Counted from the first letter of the stretch, positions 48,672-58,266 are shown. The stretch: DNA of 64,000 nucleotides from Bradyrhizobium huanghuaihaiense (GCF_007830635.1 NZ_VLLA01000011.1:1-64000), one strand, 5' to 3'. A program made the numbers and translations. The notes: generated from the sequence alone by a model not told the origin.

Positions 48672-50195
48672 TCAACTCGCCTCCGCCAGCAGCGACAATT
48701 GCCGCGGCTGCGGCTCGGTCTGGGTCTGGTCGGTGAGGTGGGTCGGGTAGGCCCCGGTGAAGCAGTGGTCCGAGAACTTCGGATTGGCGGGGTCGCGGCC
48801 GGGCTCGCCCATGGCGCGGTACATGCCGTCGATCGACAGGAAGGCGAGCGAGTCGGCGCCGATGATCTCGCGCATCTCCTCCAGCGAATGCGTCGCGGCC
48901 AAAAGGCCACCGCGGTCGGGCAGGTCGATGCCGTAATAATCGGGATAGAGGATCGGGGGCGAAGCAAGGCGGAAATGCACTTCCTTGGCGCCGGCATCGC
49001 GCATCATGCGCACGATCTTTTTGGAGGTGGTGCCGCGCACCAGCGAGTCGTCGATCAGGATGATGCGCTTGCCTTCGATCGCGGCGCGGTTGGCCGAGTG
49101 CTTCATGCGCACGCCGGATTCGCGGATCGCCTGCGTCGGCTGGATGAAGGTGCGGCCGACATAGTGGTTGCGGATGATGCCGAGCTCGAACGGCACGCCG
49201 GAATACTGGCTGTAGCCGACGGCGGCGGGCACGCCGGAATCCGGCACCGGCACGACGACGTCGATCGGCACGTGGCTCTCGCGCGCGAGCTGCGCACCGA
49301 AGGCCTTGCGCACCTCGTAGACCGAGCGGCCGTGGACGATGGAATCCGGCCGGGAGAAGTAGATGTATTCGAAGATGCAGGGGCGGGGCGCCATCGGCGG
49401 GAACGGCTTGTGGATGTCCTGGCCGTTCTCGTCGAACACGATGACTTCGCCGGGCTCGATGTCGCGCACGAAGCGCGCGCCGATGATGTCGAGCGCGCAG
49501 GTCTCCGAGGTCAGGATCGGGCAGCCGTCGAGTTCGCCGAGCACGAGCGGGCGGATGCCGCGCGGATCCCGCGCGCCGACCAGCTTCTTGTTGGTGAGCG
49601 AAACCAGCGCATAGGCGCCCTCGATCTCGCGCAGCGCGTCGATATAGCGCTCGATGAAGCGGGCGCGCTTGGAGCGCGCGACCAGGTGCAGGATCACCTC
49701 GGTGTCGGTGGTCGACTGCATCATCGCGCCGTGCTTCACGAGCTCGCGGCGCAGCGTCAGGCCGTTGGTGAGGTTGCCGTTGTGGGCGACCGCGAGGCCG
49801 CCGGCGTTGAGCTCGGCGAACAGCGGCTGCACGTTACGCAGGATGGTGGCGCCGGTGGTGGAATAGCGGACATGGCCGACCGCGACATTGCCGGGCAGGC
49901 GGTCGATCACCTCGCGGCGGGAGAAGGTATCGCCGACGAGGCCGAGGCGGCGTTCCGAGTGAAAGCGGCTGCCGTCGTAGGAGACGATGCCGGCGGCCTC
50001 CTGGCCGCGGTGCTGGAGGGCGTGGAGGCCGAGCGCGGTGATGGCGGCGGCGTCGGGGTGACCGTAGATGCCGAAGACGCCGCATTCCTCGCGTAGCGTA
50101 TCCCCTTCCAGATCGTCCTGAAGCTCCAGCGCGGACGGTCCCAAGCCGGCCTTGGCGTCGAGATCAAGTTGAGCGTCCTGGTCAGGGTGTCGCAT
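48672..50195 (-). CDS. purF: Amidophosphoribosyltransferase (glutamine PRPP amidotransferase)
   Basis: 507 aa from the ATG at 50195; a TTG at 50222 is less likely. It makes phosphoribosylamine from PRPP and glutamine, the first step of purine synthesis. The catalytic nucleophile C38 follows an acidic propeptide ('LREECGVFGIYG'), which is normally cleaved. The C-terminal half holds the PRPP loop 'IILIDDSLVRGTT'. It lies 28 bases after cvpA in the minus-strand order radA-cvpA-purF-SDR. Confidence 0.96.
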   Translation of the reverse strand: MRHPDQDAQLDLDAKAGLGPSALELQDDLEGDTLREECGVFGIYGHPDAAAITALGLHALQHRGQEAAGIVSYDGSRFHSERRLGLVGDTFSRREVIDRLPGNVAVGHVRYSTTGATILRNVQPLFAELNAGGLAVAHNGNLTNGLTLRRELVKHGAMMQSTTDTEVILHLVARSKRARFIERYIDALREIEGAYALVSLTNKKLVGARDPRGIRPLVLGELDGCPILTSETCALDIIGARFVRDIEPGEVIVFDENGQDIHKPFPPMAPRPCIFEYIYFSRPDSIVHGRSVYEVRKAFGAQLARESHVPIDVVVPVPDSGVPAAVGYSQYSGVPFELGIIRNHYVGRTFIQPTQAIRESGVRMKHSANRAAIEGKRIILIDDSLVRGTTSKKIVRMMRDAGAKEVHFRLASPPILYPDYYGIDLPDRGGLLAATHSLEEMREIIGADSLAFLSIDGMYRAMGEPGRDPANPKFSDHCFTGAYPTHLTDQTQTEPQPRQLSLLAEAS

Positions 50196-50223
50196 CTCGT
50201 TCGCGCCTCTCTCTGGGCTCAAG

Positions 50224-50853
50224 TCAACGTGCCGCGGGTTTCTCGATCAGTTTCTTCAAACTGTCACGAGCCGGTTTACTGTATCCGTCGCCACCGCCCG
50301 AAGGCTGCTGCTCGGAATCAGCTTGATCATCATCTGGTTTGTTTTTCTTGAATCTCTTCAAGATGGTGTTCTCGGGGTCGTCAGGCAAGAGGGCCATCAG
50401 CCAATCCCCGGTTCCCTGGAGCACGACACGGGATTTCGCCCCCGTGACCCAGTCCGGGCGCTGCTTGTCCGGCACCAGCCAGGTGAAGAACAGGAAGGCG
50501 ACCACGACGATCAAAAGCCCGCGAGCCAGGCCAAACAGGAAGCCGAGGGTGCGATCCAGCGCGCCGATGCGCGAATCCAGGATCATGTCGGAGATCCGGA
50601 CCGTGATCACGGACACCACGACGAGGGTACCGACGAACACGCCGGCGACCACGACCACGCTCGCCACCGTATCGTTGTTGAAATAGGTCTTCGCGGTCGG
50701 CAGCAGCTTCGAGAACGAATAGAGCGTCACGATCGCCGCGGCGCCCCAGGCCGCGATCGACAGGATTTCGCGCATGAAGCCGCGGACCATCGCGAGCAGG
50801 CCCGAGATCAGCATCACACCGAGCAGGATCAGGTCGAGGAGTGTTACTGGCAT
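50224..50853 (-). CDS. cvpA: CvpA-family inner-membrane protein
   Basis: 209 aa with four hydrophobic segments in the first 130 residues: 'LLDLILLGVMLISGLLAMVR' then 'EILSIAAWGAAAIVTLYSF', 'ASVVVVAGVFVGTLVVVSVI' and 'LARGLLIVVVAFLFFTWLV'. The Ser/Gly/Asp-rich tail is cytoplasmic. CvpA is linked to colicin V production and envelope stress, and its gene precedes purF in most proteobacteria, as here. Confidence 0.93.
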   Translation of the reverse strand: MPVTLLDLILLGVMLISGLLAMVRGFMREILSIAAWGAAAIVTLYSFSKLLPTAKTYFNNDTVASVVVVAGVFVGTLVVVSVITVRISDMILDSRIGALDRTLGFLFGLARGLLIVVVAFLFFTWLVPDKQRPDWVTGAKSRVVLQGTGDWLMALLPDDPENTILKRFKKNKPDDDQADSEQQPSGGGDGYSKPARDSLKKLIEKPAAR

Positions 50854-51019
50854 CGGCTGGTCTGGTCCGCTCGTACTTCAAAGGTGCTCAGCGAATCGGT
50901 GTTTGGCCGCCGCCCTAAAAGAGGGGTAGACGGCGTTCCCGGCAAGGCCGCAACCACGCAATCCCATGCTGCTTTTGTGACGGCTGTATAGCGGCGGTGG
51001 CCTCCGACGTCACCTCCGG

Positions 51020-52468
51020 CTACCCCTCTCCACGGCGGAATCTTGCCGGTGTGGCATTTTTCTCTGCCGGTGCGCCGGATTCGCCCCGGCGGGAGCCCCG
51101 GGCGGCGATCTCGGCCACCAACGTGGTCAGGCTGTTGACCGCGTTCAGGGACAGTCCGGCGTCGCCGCCAGCATCGCCGCCACGGGCCGATTCGGGCAGC
51201 ACAGCGCGTTTGAAGCCGAGCTTGACCGCTTCCTTGAGCCGGGCGGGGGTCTGCGCCACCGGGCGGATGACGCCGGAGAGCGAAATCTCACCGAAATAGA
51301 CCGCATCGGTGGGTAACTGCGCGTTAACCAGAGAGGAAACCAACGCCGCCGCGGCGGCCATATCGGCTGCCGGCTCGTGGATGCGCAGGCCGCCGGCGAC
51401 GTTCAGATAGACGTCGTGGCCGGACAGCTTGACCCCGCAATGGGCCTCCAGCACCGCCAGCACCATCGAGAGCCGGCTCTGGTCCCAGCCGACCACGGCC
51501 CGGCGCGGGGTGCCGAGCGAGGTGGGCGCCACCAGCGCCTGCAATTCGACCAGAACGGGCCGGGTGCCCTCGATGCCCGCAAAGACTGCGGTGCCGGGCG
51601 TGCCCAGATCGCGCTCGGAGAGGAACAGCTCGGAGGGGTTGGTGACCTCGCGCAGGCCAAGGCCGGTCATCTCGAACACGCCGATCTCGTCGGTCGGCCC
51701 GAAGCGATTCTTGACGGCGCGCAGGATACGGAATTGCTGCGAGCCTTCGCCCTCGAACGACAGCACGGCGTCGACCATGTGCTCGACCACGCGGGGGCCG
51801 GCGATCTGGCCGTCCTTGGTGACGTGGCCGACCAGGATGATGGCAGCGCCGGTCTTCTTCGCAAAGCGGATCAGCGCCTGCGCCGAGGCGCGCACTTGCG
51901 TGACCGTGCCCGGCGCGGATTCCACCGTGTCGGTCCACATGGTCTGGATCGAATCGATCACGATCAGCCGCGGCACCGCGCCCTCCGACAGCGTCGAGAC
52001 GATGTCCTCGACCGAGGTCTCGGCGGCAAGCTGCACCGGCGCATCCGACAGCCCAAGCCGTTCGGCGCGCAGGCGCACCTGCGCTACCGCCTCTTCGCCG
52101 GAGATGTAGACGATGCGGTGTCCCGCACGCGCCATCATGCTGGTCGCCTGCGTCAGCAATGTCGATTTGCCGATGCCGGGATCGCCACCGACGAGCAGCA
52201 CGGAGCCGCGGACAAAACCGCCGCCGGTGACACGGTCGAGCTCGGTCATCCCGGAGGACAGGCGCGGCGCATCCGGGCTCTTTCCGGCGAGGCTCTCCAG
52301 CGCGAAGGTCCGGCCCTTGCGCTTGGAGCGGATCGAGACCGGCACGCTGCCGCTGGTGTCTTCTTCGGCGAGCGTATTCCACTCGCCGCAGGACTCGCAC
52401 TTGCCCTGCCAGCGGTTATAGGCCGCGCCGCAGTTCTGGCAGACGAAGGAAAGCGTGTTCTTGGCCAT
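51020..52468 (-). CDS. radA: DNA repair protein RadA
   Basis: 482 aa. A zinc finger with C10, C13, C24 and C27 is followed by the RecA-like ATPase with Walker A 'GGDPGIGKSTLL' at 94-105, the RadA-specific 'KNRFG' motif near 257-261, and a Lon-like C-terminal domain. RadA drives branch migration of recombination intermediates. It is 166 bases upstream of cvpA on the same strand, in the conserved radA-cvpA-purF order. Confidence 0.95.
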   Translation of the reverse strand: MAKNTLSFVCQNCGAAYNRWQGKCESCGEWNTLAEEDTSGSVPVSIRSKRKGRTFALESLAGKSPDAPRLSSGMTELDRVTGGGFVRGSVLLVGGDPGIGKSTLLTQATSMMARAGHRIVYISGEEAVAQVRLRAERLGLSDAPVQLAAETSVEDIVSTLSEGAVPRLIVIDSIQTMWTDTVESAPGTVTQVRASAQALIRFAKKTGAAIILVGHVTKDGQIAGPRVVEHMVDAVLSFEGEGSQQFRILRAVKNRFGPTDEIGVFEMTGLGLREVTNPSELFLSERDLGTPGTAVFAGIEGTRPVLVELQALVAPTSLGTPRRAVVGWDQSRLSMVLAVLEAHCGVKLSGHDVYLNVAGGLRIHEPAADMAAAAALVSSLVNAQLPTDAVYFGEISLSGVIRPVAQTPARLKEAVKLGFKRAVLPESARGGDAGGDAGLSLNAVNSLTTLVAEIAARGSRRGESGAPAEKNATPARFRRGEG

Positions 52469-52660
52469 CGGGGGATGTTGAGTCGGAGGTGTCGGGGTCT
52501 GCTGATAGCACGAAATGGCCGGCCCTGAGCCCGATCATCCCGCGCCGCATATCGCAATTCAACACGACCGGTACACGCTTTGTTAGCTCTAGGGAGCCGC
52601 GCCGCGCCGGACTTTGCCAAATGTTAGCGGACCCAGGTCCAGTTTCGGAACCGATACGGG

Positions 52661-53830
52661 ATGGCGCCAAGAATGACGATATTTTTGCGGATAATGCTCG
52701 CCGTGGGCATGGCCTGCGGCGTGCTGGCGCCGGCCGGCGGTATCGACGCGGCTGCCGCCAAATCTCTCAACATCGTCTTCGTGAGCCCCGGCAAGACCGG
52801 CGAGGTCTACTGGGACATGGTTGCCCAGACCATGCGGGCCGCCGGCCGCAAGCTCGATGCGCATGTCGAGGTGCTGACCAGCGAGCGCAATTACCGCACC
52901 ATGCAGGAGCTCGGGTTCGGCGTGGTGGCGCGGGCCGACAAGCCCGACTTCCTCATTCTCTCGAACGAGGAATCCGCCGCCGTTCCGATCCTGGAGGCGG
53001 CCGAGGCCGCCGGGGTCAGGACGCTGCTGCTGTCGAACACGCTGATCGGCGAGGACGCGAAGCGTCTCGGGCCGCCGCGCCAGAACCTCAAGTCCTGGCT
53101 CGGCGACATCACGACCGATCTTCAGACCGCGGGCGCGCGGATGGCGAATGCACTGATCAGCGCGGCGCGTGCCGAGAAATGGCAGAGCCCGGACGGCAAG
53201 ATCCACATTCTCGGCATCGGCGGCGACGAGATCACGCCGGCCTCGATCGCGCGCAACGCCGGTCTCCAGCTGGCCGCGGACGCCGCGCCCGACGTGGTGG
53301 TGGACCGGATGCTGTTTGCCAACTGGACACAGTCCGAGGCCGAGCAGGTCACGGCGAATTATCTTCGCTGGGCCGCGCGCAAGGAGATCCGGCCCGCCGG
53401 CATATGGGCCGGGAACGATCCGATGGCACTCGGCGCGCTGCGCGCGATCACTGCGGCCGGCCTCGTGCCCGGCCGGAACATCGAGGTGGTCGGCCTCAAC
53501 TGGTCGGAGGATGCGCTACGCGAGATCAAGGCCGGCCGTCTGCTGCTGAGCGACGGTGGGCACTTCCTGCTCGGCGGCTGGTCGATCGTCCTGCTCCGCG
53601 ACTACGCCGATGGCTGCGATTTCGCCGACGTTTCGCCCCGGGTCGAGGTCAAGACGTCCGCGATCACGCGCGACAATCTCGGCTCGGTCGGCGACCTCAT
53701 CAAGACGCGCGCCTTCGACCGGATCGATTTCACGCGGTTCAGGGCGAAGGCGGGACATTGCGGCCAGTATGACTTTTCCCTCGATGCGCTGGTCTCGTCC
53801 CTGCCGCTTCCGGACGGCGTCGGTGATTGA
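52661..53830 (+). CDS. Periplasmic binding protein (sugar/autoinducer type) partnered with a GGDEF-EAL protein
   Basis: 389 aa. A signal peptide covers about 1-33 ('LRIMLAVGMACGVLAPAGG'). It has a type I periplasmic-binding fold of the ribose/AI-2 class: 'LNIVFVSPGKTGEVYWDMVAQ' at the start of domain 1, 'GIWAGNDPMALGALRAITAAG' (a ligand-contact region of LacI/RbsB-like proteins) and 'VGLNWSEDALREIKAGRLLLS'. No ABC permease or ATPase accompanies it. Its stop is fused with the start of a membrane GGDEF-EAL gene (TGATG), so it likely acts as that protein's ligand sensor, as LuxP does for LuxQ and NspS for MbaA. Confidence 0.86.
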   Translation: MAPRMTIFLRIMLAVGMACGVLAPAGGIDAAAAKSLNIVFVSPGKTGEVYWDMVAQTMRAAGRKLDAHVEVLTSERNYRTMQELGFGVVARADKPDFLILSNEESAAVPILEAAEAAGVRTLLLSNTLIGEDAKRLGPPRQNLKSWLGDITTDLQTAGARMANALISAARAEKWQSPDGKIHILGIGGDEITPASIARNAGLQLAADAAPDVVVDRMLFANWTQSEAEQVTANYLRWAARKEIRPAGIWAGNDPMALGALRAITAAGLVPGRNIEVVGLNWSEDALREIKAGRLLLSDGGHFLLGGWSIVLLRDYADGCDFADVSPRVEVKTSAITRDNLGSVGDLIKTRAFDRIDFTRFRAKAGHCGQYDFSLDALVSSLPLPDGVGD

Positions 53831-55890
53831 TGAAGCGTGAGGCGATGACCGATCCGGACGGCAACGGGCAGGCAGCGCCGCCGCGCTTGCGCTCGGTCGT
53901 CCGCGCGATGATCTGGGCCACCGTGCCGGTCCTGCTGCTGGTGCAATTGCTCGCCTCCGCCGGTGTCGAGGCCACCAGCTTCTGGTCGCAGATCCGGCAG
54001 CTCGATGCCCGCATTGCCCGCACCGCCGAGAGCCGCGCCGAGCTGATCGCCGAGCCGCTCTGGAAGATGCGTTATGACCAGGTCACGGGCGTGCTCAACG
54101 AGATCATGCACGACGAGACCATCGCGGCGGCGGCCGTCTATGACGACACCGGCGTTGCGATTGCCCGCGTGGTGGCGCGCGCCTCGGACCAGGCGGTCGC
54201 GGAAATCTCGCGCCCCATCAAGTACAGCAACGGCAACATCGCCGTGCAGGCCGGACGCATCGCGATCGCTTATTCCTATGCGACCGTGTATGCCGACACC
54301 GGCAGCCGGCTGATGCTGCTGCTCATCGTCGGCCTGCTTGCAACGCTCGCCACCGTGGTGGCGATGCGCATCTCGGCCAACATCTTCATCGGCAGGCCGC
54401 TCGCCGCGATCATGTCGGCGATCCAGCGCAGCAAGCAGGACGGCCGCGCCTATCCGGCCGAGATCAGATCCGCGAACGAATTCGGCCAGCTCGCGCAGGC
54501 CTTCAACGCCATGCAGCACACCACGTCGGGCGCGCTCGACCGGCTCGGGCACATGGCGTCGCACGATCCGCTGACGGGCCTGCCCAACCGGCGCTCGCTG
54601 TCGGAGCGCCTCGTGACCTTGAGCGATGCCGGCTCGCCGGACTCCCTGATCGCCTTCTGCTTCATCGACCTCGACGACTTCAAGGGCATCAACGACACCT
54701 TCGGTCACGATGCCGGCGACAGGTTCCTGGTCCACATCTCCGAACGTCTTCGCGAGGCGGTCGAGCCGCAGGACTGGGTCGCGCGGCTCGGCGGCGACGA
54801 GTTCGTCGTGATCCGTCCCGAGGTCAGCAACGAAGCGACGGCGCAGGCCTTCGCACGCCAGCTGCTGGATGCGATCTCCGAGCCGATCCGGCTGCACGAC
54901 AAGCAGGTCGCGCCGCGGGCCAGCATCGGTCTTGCCGTGCGTCGCGCCGGCGACCCCGAATTGTCGCATCTGCCGGCGCTTGCCGACATTGCGCTCTACC
55001 ATGCCAAGAGCAAGGCGCCCGGCACCGTCGCGGTGCTGGACGAAGCGCTGCAGCGCGACTACCGCCGCCGCAGGGATCTCGAGCTCGCCATTCCCGCAGG
55101 CTTCGCCGAGGGGCAGTTCGAGGTCTGGTATCAAGGCCAGGTCGACCTCGAGAGCGCGGCCGTCGTCGGGCTCGAGGCGCTCATTCGCTGGCGTCACCCT
55201 GACCATGGCGTGATCGGCCCCGGCGAATTCCTGCCGCTGATCGAGCGCAGCGGCAACAATGCGCGGCTGACGCGCTATGTGCTGACCGACGCCTGCCGCG
55301 CGCTGCAACGTCTGGCCGCCGCCGGCAGGCCGGATATCAGGATCGCGATCAATCTGCCGCCGTCAGAGCTCGCCGACCATTCGCTTGCTGCCGAATTGCG
55401 CGCGACCTGCGCGCGCTTCGATGTCGCGGCATCGATGCTCGAGCTCGAGATCACCGAGGGCTCGCTGATCAACAACATCGCCAGCGCCTCCGAGACGTTG
55501 CATCGCCTGCGGCGGCTGGGAGCCACGATCGCACTCGACGATTTCGGCACCGGCTACTCTTCGCTCGCCCATCTGCGGCGGTTCCCGCTCGACAAGGTCA
55601 AGATCGACAAGGCCTTCATCAGCGAGATTCCTGACAGCGCCGAAGACAAGGCGATCGTCGGCGTCATTGCATCGCTTGCCGGCACGCTGGGGCTTACGCT
55701 TGTCGCCGAAGGCATCGAGCGGACCGAGCAGGCCGCGGCCATGCGCGAGATGGGCGTGACGCTTGGGCAGGGCTATCTCTACCACCGGCCGCAGCCGCTC
55801 GCGGCCGTGCTGCAAGGGCTCGAGGGGCGGACCGGCGAGGGCCGCGTCCGCATCGACAGCCCGTCGGTTGCACCCGAATTCGCCGCCTGA
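53830..55890 (+). CDS. Membrane-bound GGDEF-EAL c-di-GMP signalling protein
   Basis: 686 aa from the ATG at 53830. Two membrane helices (about 26-45 and 155-175) enclose a periplasmic sensor of about 110 residues; a HAMP-like segment follows (about 175-240), then GGDEF (GGDEF motif intact at 321-325) and EAL (EAL at 449-451, DDFGTG at 570-575, with downstream 'KIDKAFI' and the final Glu present). The I-site position before GGDEF reads EPQD and not RxxD, so product inhibition is probably lost. Both domains look active, so net synthesis or breakdown depends on ligand input, presumably from the coupled binding protein. Confidence 0.92.
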   Translation: MKREAMTDPDGNGQAAPPRLRSVVRAMIWATVPVLLLVQLLASAGVEATSFWSQIRQLDARIARTAESRAELIAEPLWKMRYDQVTGVLNEIMHDETIAAAAVYDDTGVAIARVVARASDQAVAEISRPIKYSNGNIAVQAGRIAIAYSYATVYADTGSRLMLLLIVGLLATLATVVAMRISANIFIGRPLAAIMSAIQRSKQDGRAYPAEIRSANEFGQLAQAFNAMQHTTSGALDRLGHMASHDPLTGLPNRRSLSERLVTLSDAGSPDSLIAFCFIDLDDFKGINDTFGHDAGDRFLVHISERLREAVEPQDWVARLGGDEFVVIRPEVSNEATAQAFARQLLDAISEPIRLHDKQVAPRASIGLAVRRAGDPELSHLPALADIALYHAKSKAPGTVAVLDEALQRDYRRRRDLELAIPAGFAEGQFEVWYQGQVDLESAAVVGLEALIRWRHPDHGVIGPGEFLPLIERSGNNARLTRYVLTDACRALQRLAAAGRPDIRIAINLPPSELADHSLAAELRATCARFDVAASMLELEITEGSLINNIASASETLHRLRRLGATIALDDFGTGYSSLAHLRRFPLDKVKIDKAFISEIPDSAEDKAIVGVIASLAGTLGLTLVAEGIERTEQAAAMREMGVTLGQGYLYHRPQPLAAVLQGLEGRTGEGRVRIDSPSVAPEFAA

Positions 55891-55900
55891 GCGCCGTTCG

Positions 55901-56626
55901 TTACGGCTGCGCCGCGTTCCAGAGCATCGAGAGCCCGGCCGCGATCATGATCGCGTCCATCAAGAGGCGGAACACGTCCGGCTTCAGGTGCAGCACGAAG
56001 CGTTTTGCGATGAAGGCGCCCGACATCAGCGAGCCCCCCGCGATCAGGCCTTTGACGAAGACATCGCCGGTCAGCGCGCCGAAGCGTTCGAAGGTCACCG
56101 ATTTCGCGAAATAGAGCCCGAGCGAGGAGGCGGCCTCGGTGGCGAGGAAGGCGCCTTTGGAGAGGCCGTAGAACAGGAACAGCGGCACGCTGAGCGGGCC
56201 GGTCGAGACCACGATGCCGGTGAGATAGCCGATGACGGCGCCGCCGATCGCGAGATGCCAGAGATTGGCCTTGAGGTCGTGCCGCGCCAGCCAGTGCCGC
56301 ACCGGCACCATCGCGATCAGGAAGACGCCGATGGCGAGATCGACGGCGTGCGAGGGCAGGGCCAGCAGCGTCCGCGCGCCGAGGGCTGCGGCCGGAATGC
56401 CCGTCACCGAATAGGCCGCGCAGGCCCGCCAGTCGACTTCGCGCCACCAGGCCAGGATCCGCGAAAAATTCGCCATCACCGAGGCCACCGCCATGATCGG
56501 CACGGCCTCCTTGGGTCCGTAGGCATAGACCAGCACCGGCATCAGCATGATCGACGAGCCGGTGCCGACGATGCCGGAAATGGTGCCGGCGATGAGGCCG
56601 ACGGTGAGGACGAAGAGAAAGGCCAA
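55901..56626 (-). CDS. TauE/SafE-family permease (second copy)
   Basis: 241 aa from a TTG at 56626 with GGAG upstream; the frame is open far upstream through a palindromic repeat, which is not coding. Eight hydrophobic segments; 'GLIAGTISGIVGTGSSIMLM' in the first half and 'GGAVIGYLTGIVVSTGPLSV' in the second are the family repeats. Only distantly similar to the copy at 25614. It is convergent with the GGDEF-EAL gene, ten bases apart. Confidence 0.82.
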   Translation of the reverse strand: MAFLFVLTVGLIAGTISGIVGTGSSIMLMPVLVYAYGPKEAVPIMAVASVMANFSRILAWWREVDWRACAAYSVTGIPAAALGARTLLALPSHAVDLAIGVFLIAMVPVRHWLARHDLKANLWHLAIGGAVIGYLTGIVVSTGPLSVPLFLFYGLSKGAFLATEAASSLGLYFAKSVTFERFGALTGDVFVKGLIAGGSLMSGAFIAKRFVLHLKPDVFRLLMDAIMIAAGLSMLWNAAQP

Positions 56627-56694
56627 GGGCAGGGCTCCGAGAATCGGACGAGTGTAGCCGGGGCAGGGGGCATGCGTGAATGGCGATACCCGTT

Positions 56695-56829
56695 CTCGTG
56701 TCCCGGACGCGCTGCAATGCGCAGCATTGCTGCGCTGAGCCGGGACCCAGAAAGCCGCGGAGTTCGCTGGTGCATGGGCCCCGGCTCTGCAGCGCATCAC
56801 TTCGTGCTGCGCTGCGTCCGGGGCACGAG
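56695..56829. repeat. Palindromic intergenic repeat (type 7)
   Basis: CTCGTGTCCCGGACGCGCTGC (56695) pairs with GCGCTGCGTCCGGGGCACGAG (to 56829), and an inner GCTGCGC/GCGCAGC pair with the variable centre. It lies between the TauE start and the ribokinase stop, both minus strand. Confidence 0.78.
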
Positions 56830-56864
56830 AGCGCAACGACGGAGGATCGGCAGCAGCGCGGCCG

Positions 56865-57782
56865 TCAGGCGAGCGATGAGATCGCGCCACGCATCGGCAT
56901 GCCGGCCTGCGCGCCCGGCGTGAGGCATTTTTGGGCCGCCGCTTCGCATCCGACCTGGAGGGCGGTTTGCAGCGGAACCTTCTCGCTGAGCATCGCGGTA
57001 AACGCGCCGACGAAGGTGTCGCCGGCCCCGGTGGTGTCCACCGGCGTGATGCGCGGCGCGGGCGCGCGCAAACGGGTTCCGTCCGCTGCGACCGCGAGAG
57101 CACCTTGCGCGCCGGCCGTCACGACGCAGGTGAGATCTCCGGCCCTCGCGAGTGCCGCGGCTGCGGCTTCATAATCGGACGGGGCAATGCCGACGGCTGC
57201 GGCGGCATCCAGCGCCTCGTGCTCGTTGACGAGAAGATAGTCGGTGACCGCCAGAAGCTCCGTGACCATGGTGCGGGTCATGGTCTCCGGAACGGGCGCG
57301 AGATTCCAGATAACGGTGCCGCAGGACAATGTCGTCCGGCGCGCCGCCTCCAGCGCCTCTGCGAACGGCACCTCCATCTGCAGCACCAGCACCGTGTCGG
57401 GACCGAAAGGCTCGGCTGGCAGGTCAGCGGCGCTCGCGGCCATGTTGGCGCCGCTGGCCACCGTGATCGCGTTCTCGCCGGATTGATCGACCGTGATGAA
57501 GGCGCAGCCGGTCGGCTCGTCGCCCCTGACGACGAAAGCCGTGTCGACGCCGTTCTCCCGGAGGTTCTCGATCGCGCTGTCGCCAAATCCATCCCGGCCG
57601 ACGCGGCCCGCCATCCGGACTTGTCCTGGTCCAGCAATCCGCGCGGCGGCGACGGCCTGGTTGGCGCCCTTGCCGCCGAAATGGGTCTGGTAGGACGGGG
57701 CGAGCACCGTCCGGCCGGGGCCCGGAATGACCGGGACCTGTGCGACCAGATCGACGTTGAGCGACCCGAACACCAGGATCAT
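56865..57782 (-). CDS. PfkB-family carbohydrate kinase (ribokinase-like)
   Basis: 305 aa. Ribokinase-type features: 'VFGSLNVDLVAQVPVIPGPG' at the start, 'GGKGANQAVAAARI' (36-49) binding the sugar, and 'DTTGAGDTFVGAF' (249-261) with the catalytic base D255. It phosphorylates a sugar or sugar acid at the expense of ATP. It is the last gene of an operon with an RpiB-type isomerase and a PAAT importer, so its substrate probably differs from free ribose. Confidence 0.88.
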   Translation of the reverse strand: MILVFGSLNVDLVAQVPVIPGPGRTVLAPSYQTHFGGKGANQAVAAARIAGPGQVRMAGRVGRDGFGDSAIENLRENGVDTAFVVRGDEPTGCAFITVDQSGENAITVASGANMAASAADLPAEPFGPDTVLVLQMEVPFAEALEAARRTTLSCGTVIWNLAPVPETMTRTMVTELLAVTDYLLVNEHEALDAAAAVGIAPSDYEAAAAALARAGDLTCVVTAGAQGALAVAADGTRLRAPAPRITPVDTTGAGDTFVGAFTAMLSEKVPLQTALQVGCEAAAQKCLTPGAQAGMPMRGAISSLA

Positions 57783-57792
57783 GGCGGGGATG

Positions 57793-58239
57793 TCAGCCTT
57801 GCTCGTCCATGACGCGCAGTTTTTCGACGCGGCGGCGGAAATCCTCGTCGGTGGAGAATTCAGCGGAGAGGTAGGATGAGACGAGGTCCACGGCGAGCCA
57901 GGCGCCGACGATCTGCGCGCCGATACACATGACGTTCACATCGTCATGCTCGACGCTCTGATGCGCCGAATGCACGTCATGGCAGACCGCGGCGCGGATG
58001 CCCTTCATCTTGTTGGCGGCGATGGAAGCGCCGACGCCGGTGCCGCACACCATGATGCCACGGGCGGCTTCGCCCGAGGTCACTTTCTGCGCCACCGCCC
58101 GGGCGATGTCGGGGAAGTCCACCGGCTTGTCGTCATAGGAGCCGACGTCGACGATGTCGTGGCCGAGCTTGCGGATATGGTCGATGACAGTCTGCTTGAG
58201 CGGCCAGCCGGCGTGGTCGGATCCGATGACGAGACGCAT
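57793..58239 (-). CDS. RpiB/LacAB-family sugar-phosphate isomerase
   Basis: 148 aa from the ATG at 58239 (AAGAAGGACATCAT upstream). The active-site C65 is in 'CGTGVG' and H98 in 'VEHDDVN', as in RpiB (C66/H99 in E. coli numbering). RpiB interconverts ribose-5-phosphate and ribulose-5-phosphate; relatives act on allose-, galactose- or erythrulose-phosphates. The kinase gene follows ten bases after its stop, so kinase plus isomerase form a short catabolic route for the imported substrate. Confidence 0.9.
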   Translation of the reverse strand: MRLVIGSDHAGWPLKQTVIDHIRKLGHDIVDVGSYDDKPVDFPDIARAVAQKVTSGEAARGIMVCGTGVGASIAANKMKGIRAAVCHDVHSAHQSVEHDDVNVMCIGAQIVGAWLAVDLVSSYLSAEFSTDEDFRRRVEKLRVMDEQG

Positions 58240-58266
58240 ATGATGTCCTTCTTGATTTGGCATTGT

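Noticed and set aside
53602..55308. 568-codon minus-strand open frame opposite the GGDEF-EAL gene
   Set aside because: Shadow frame with no motifs; the plus strand has intact GGDEF and EAL signatures.
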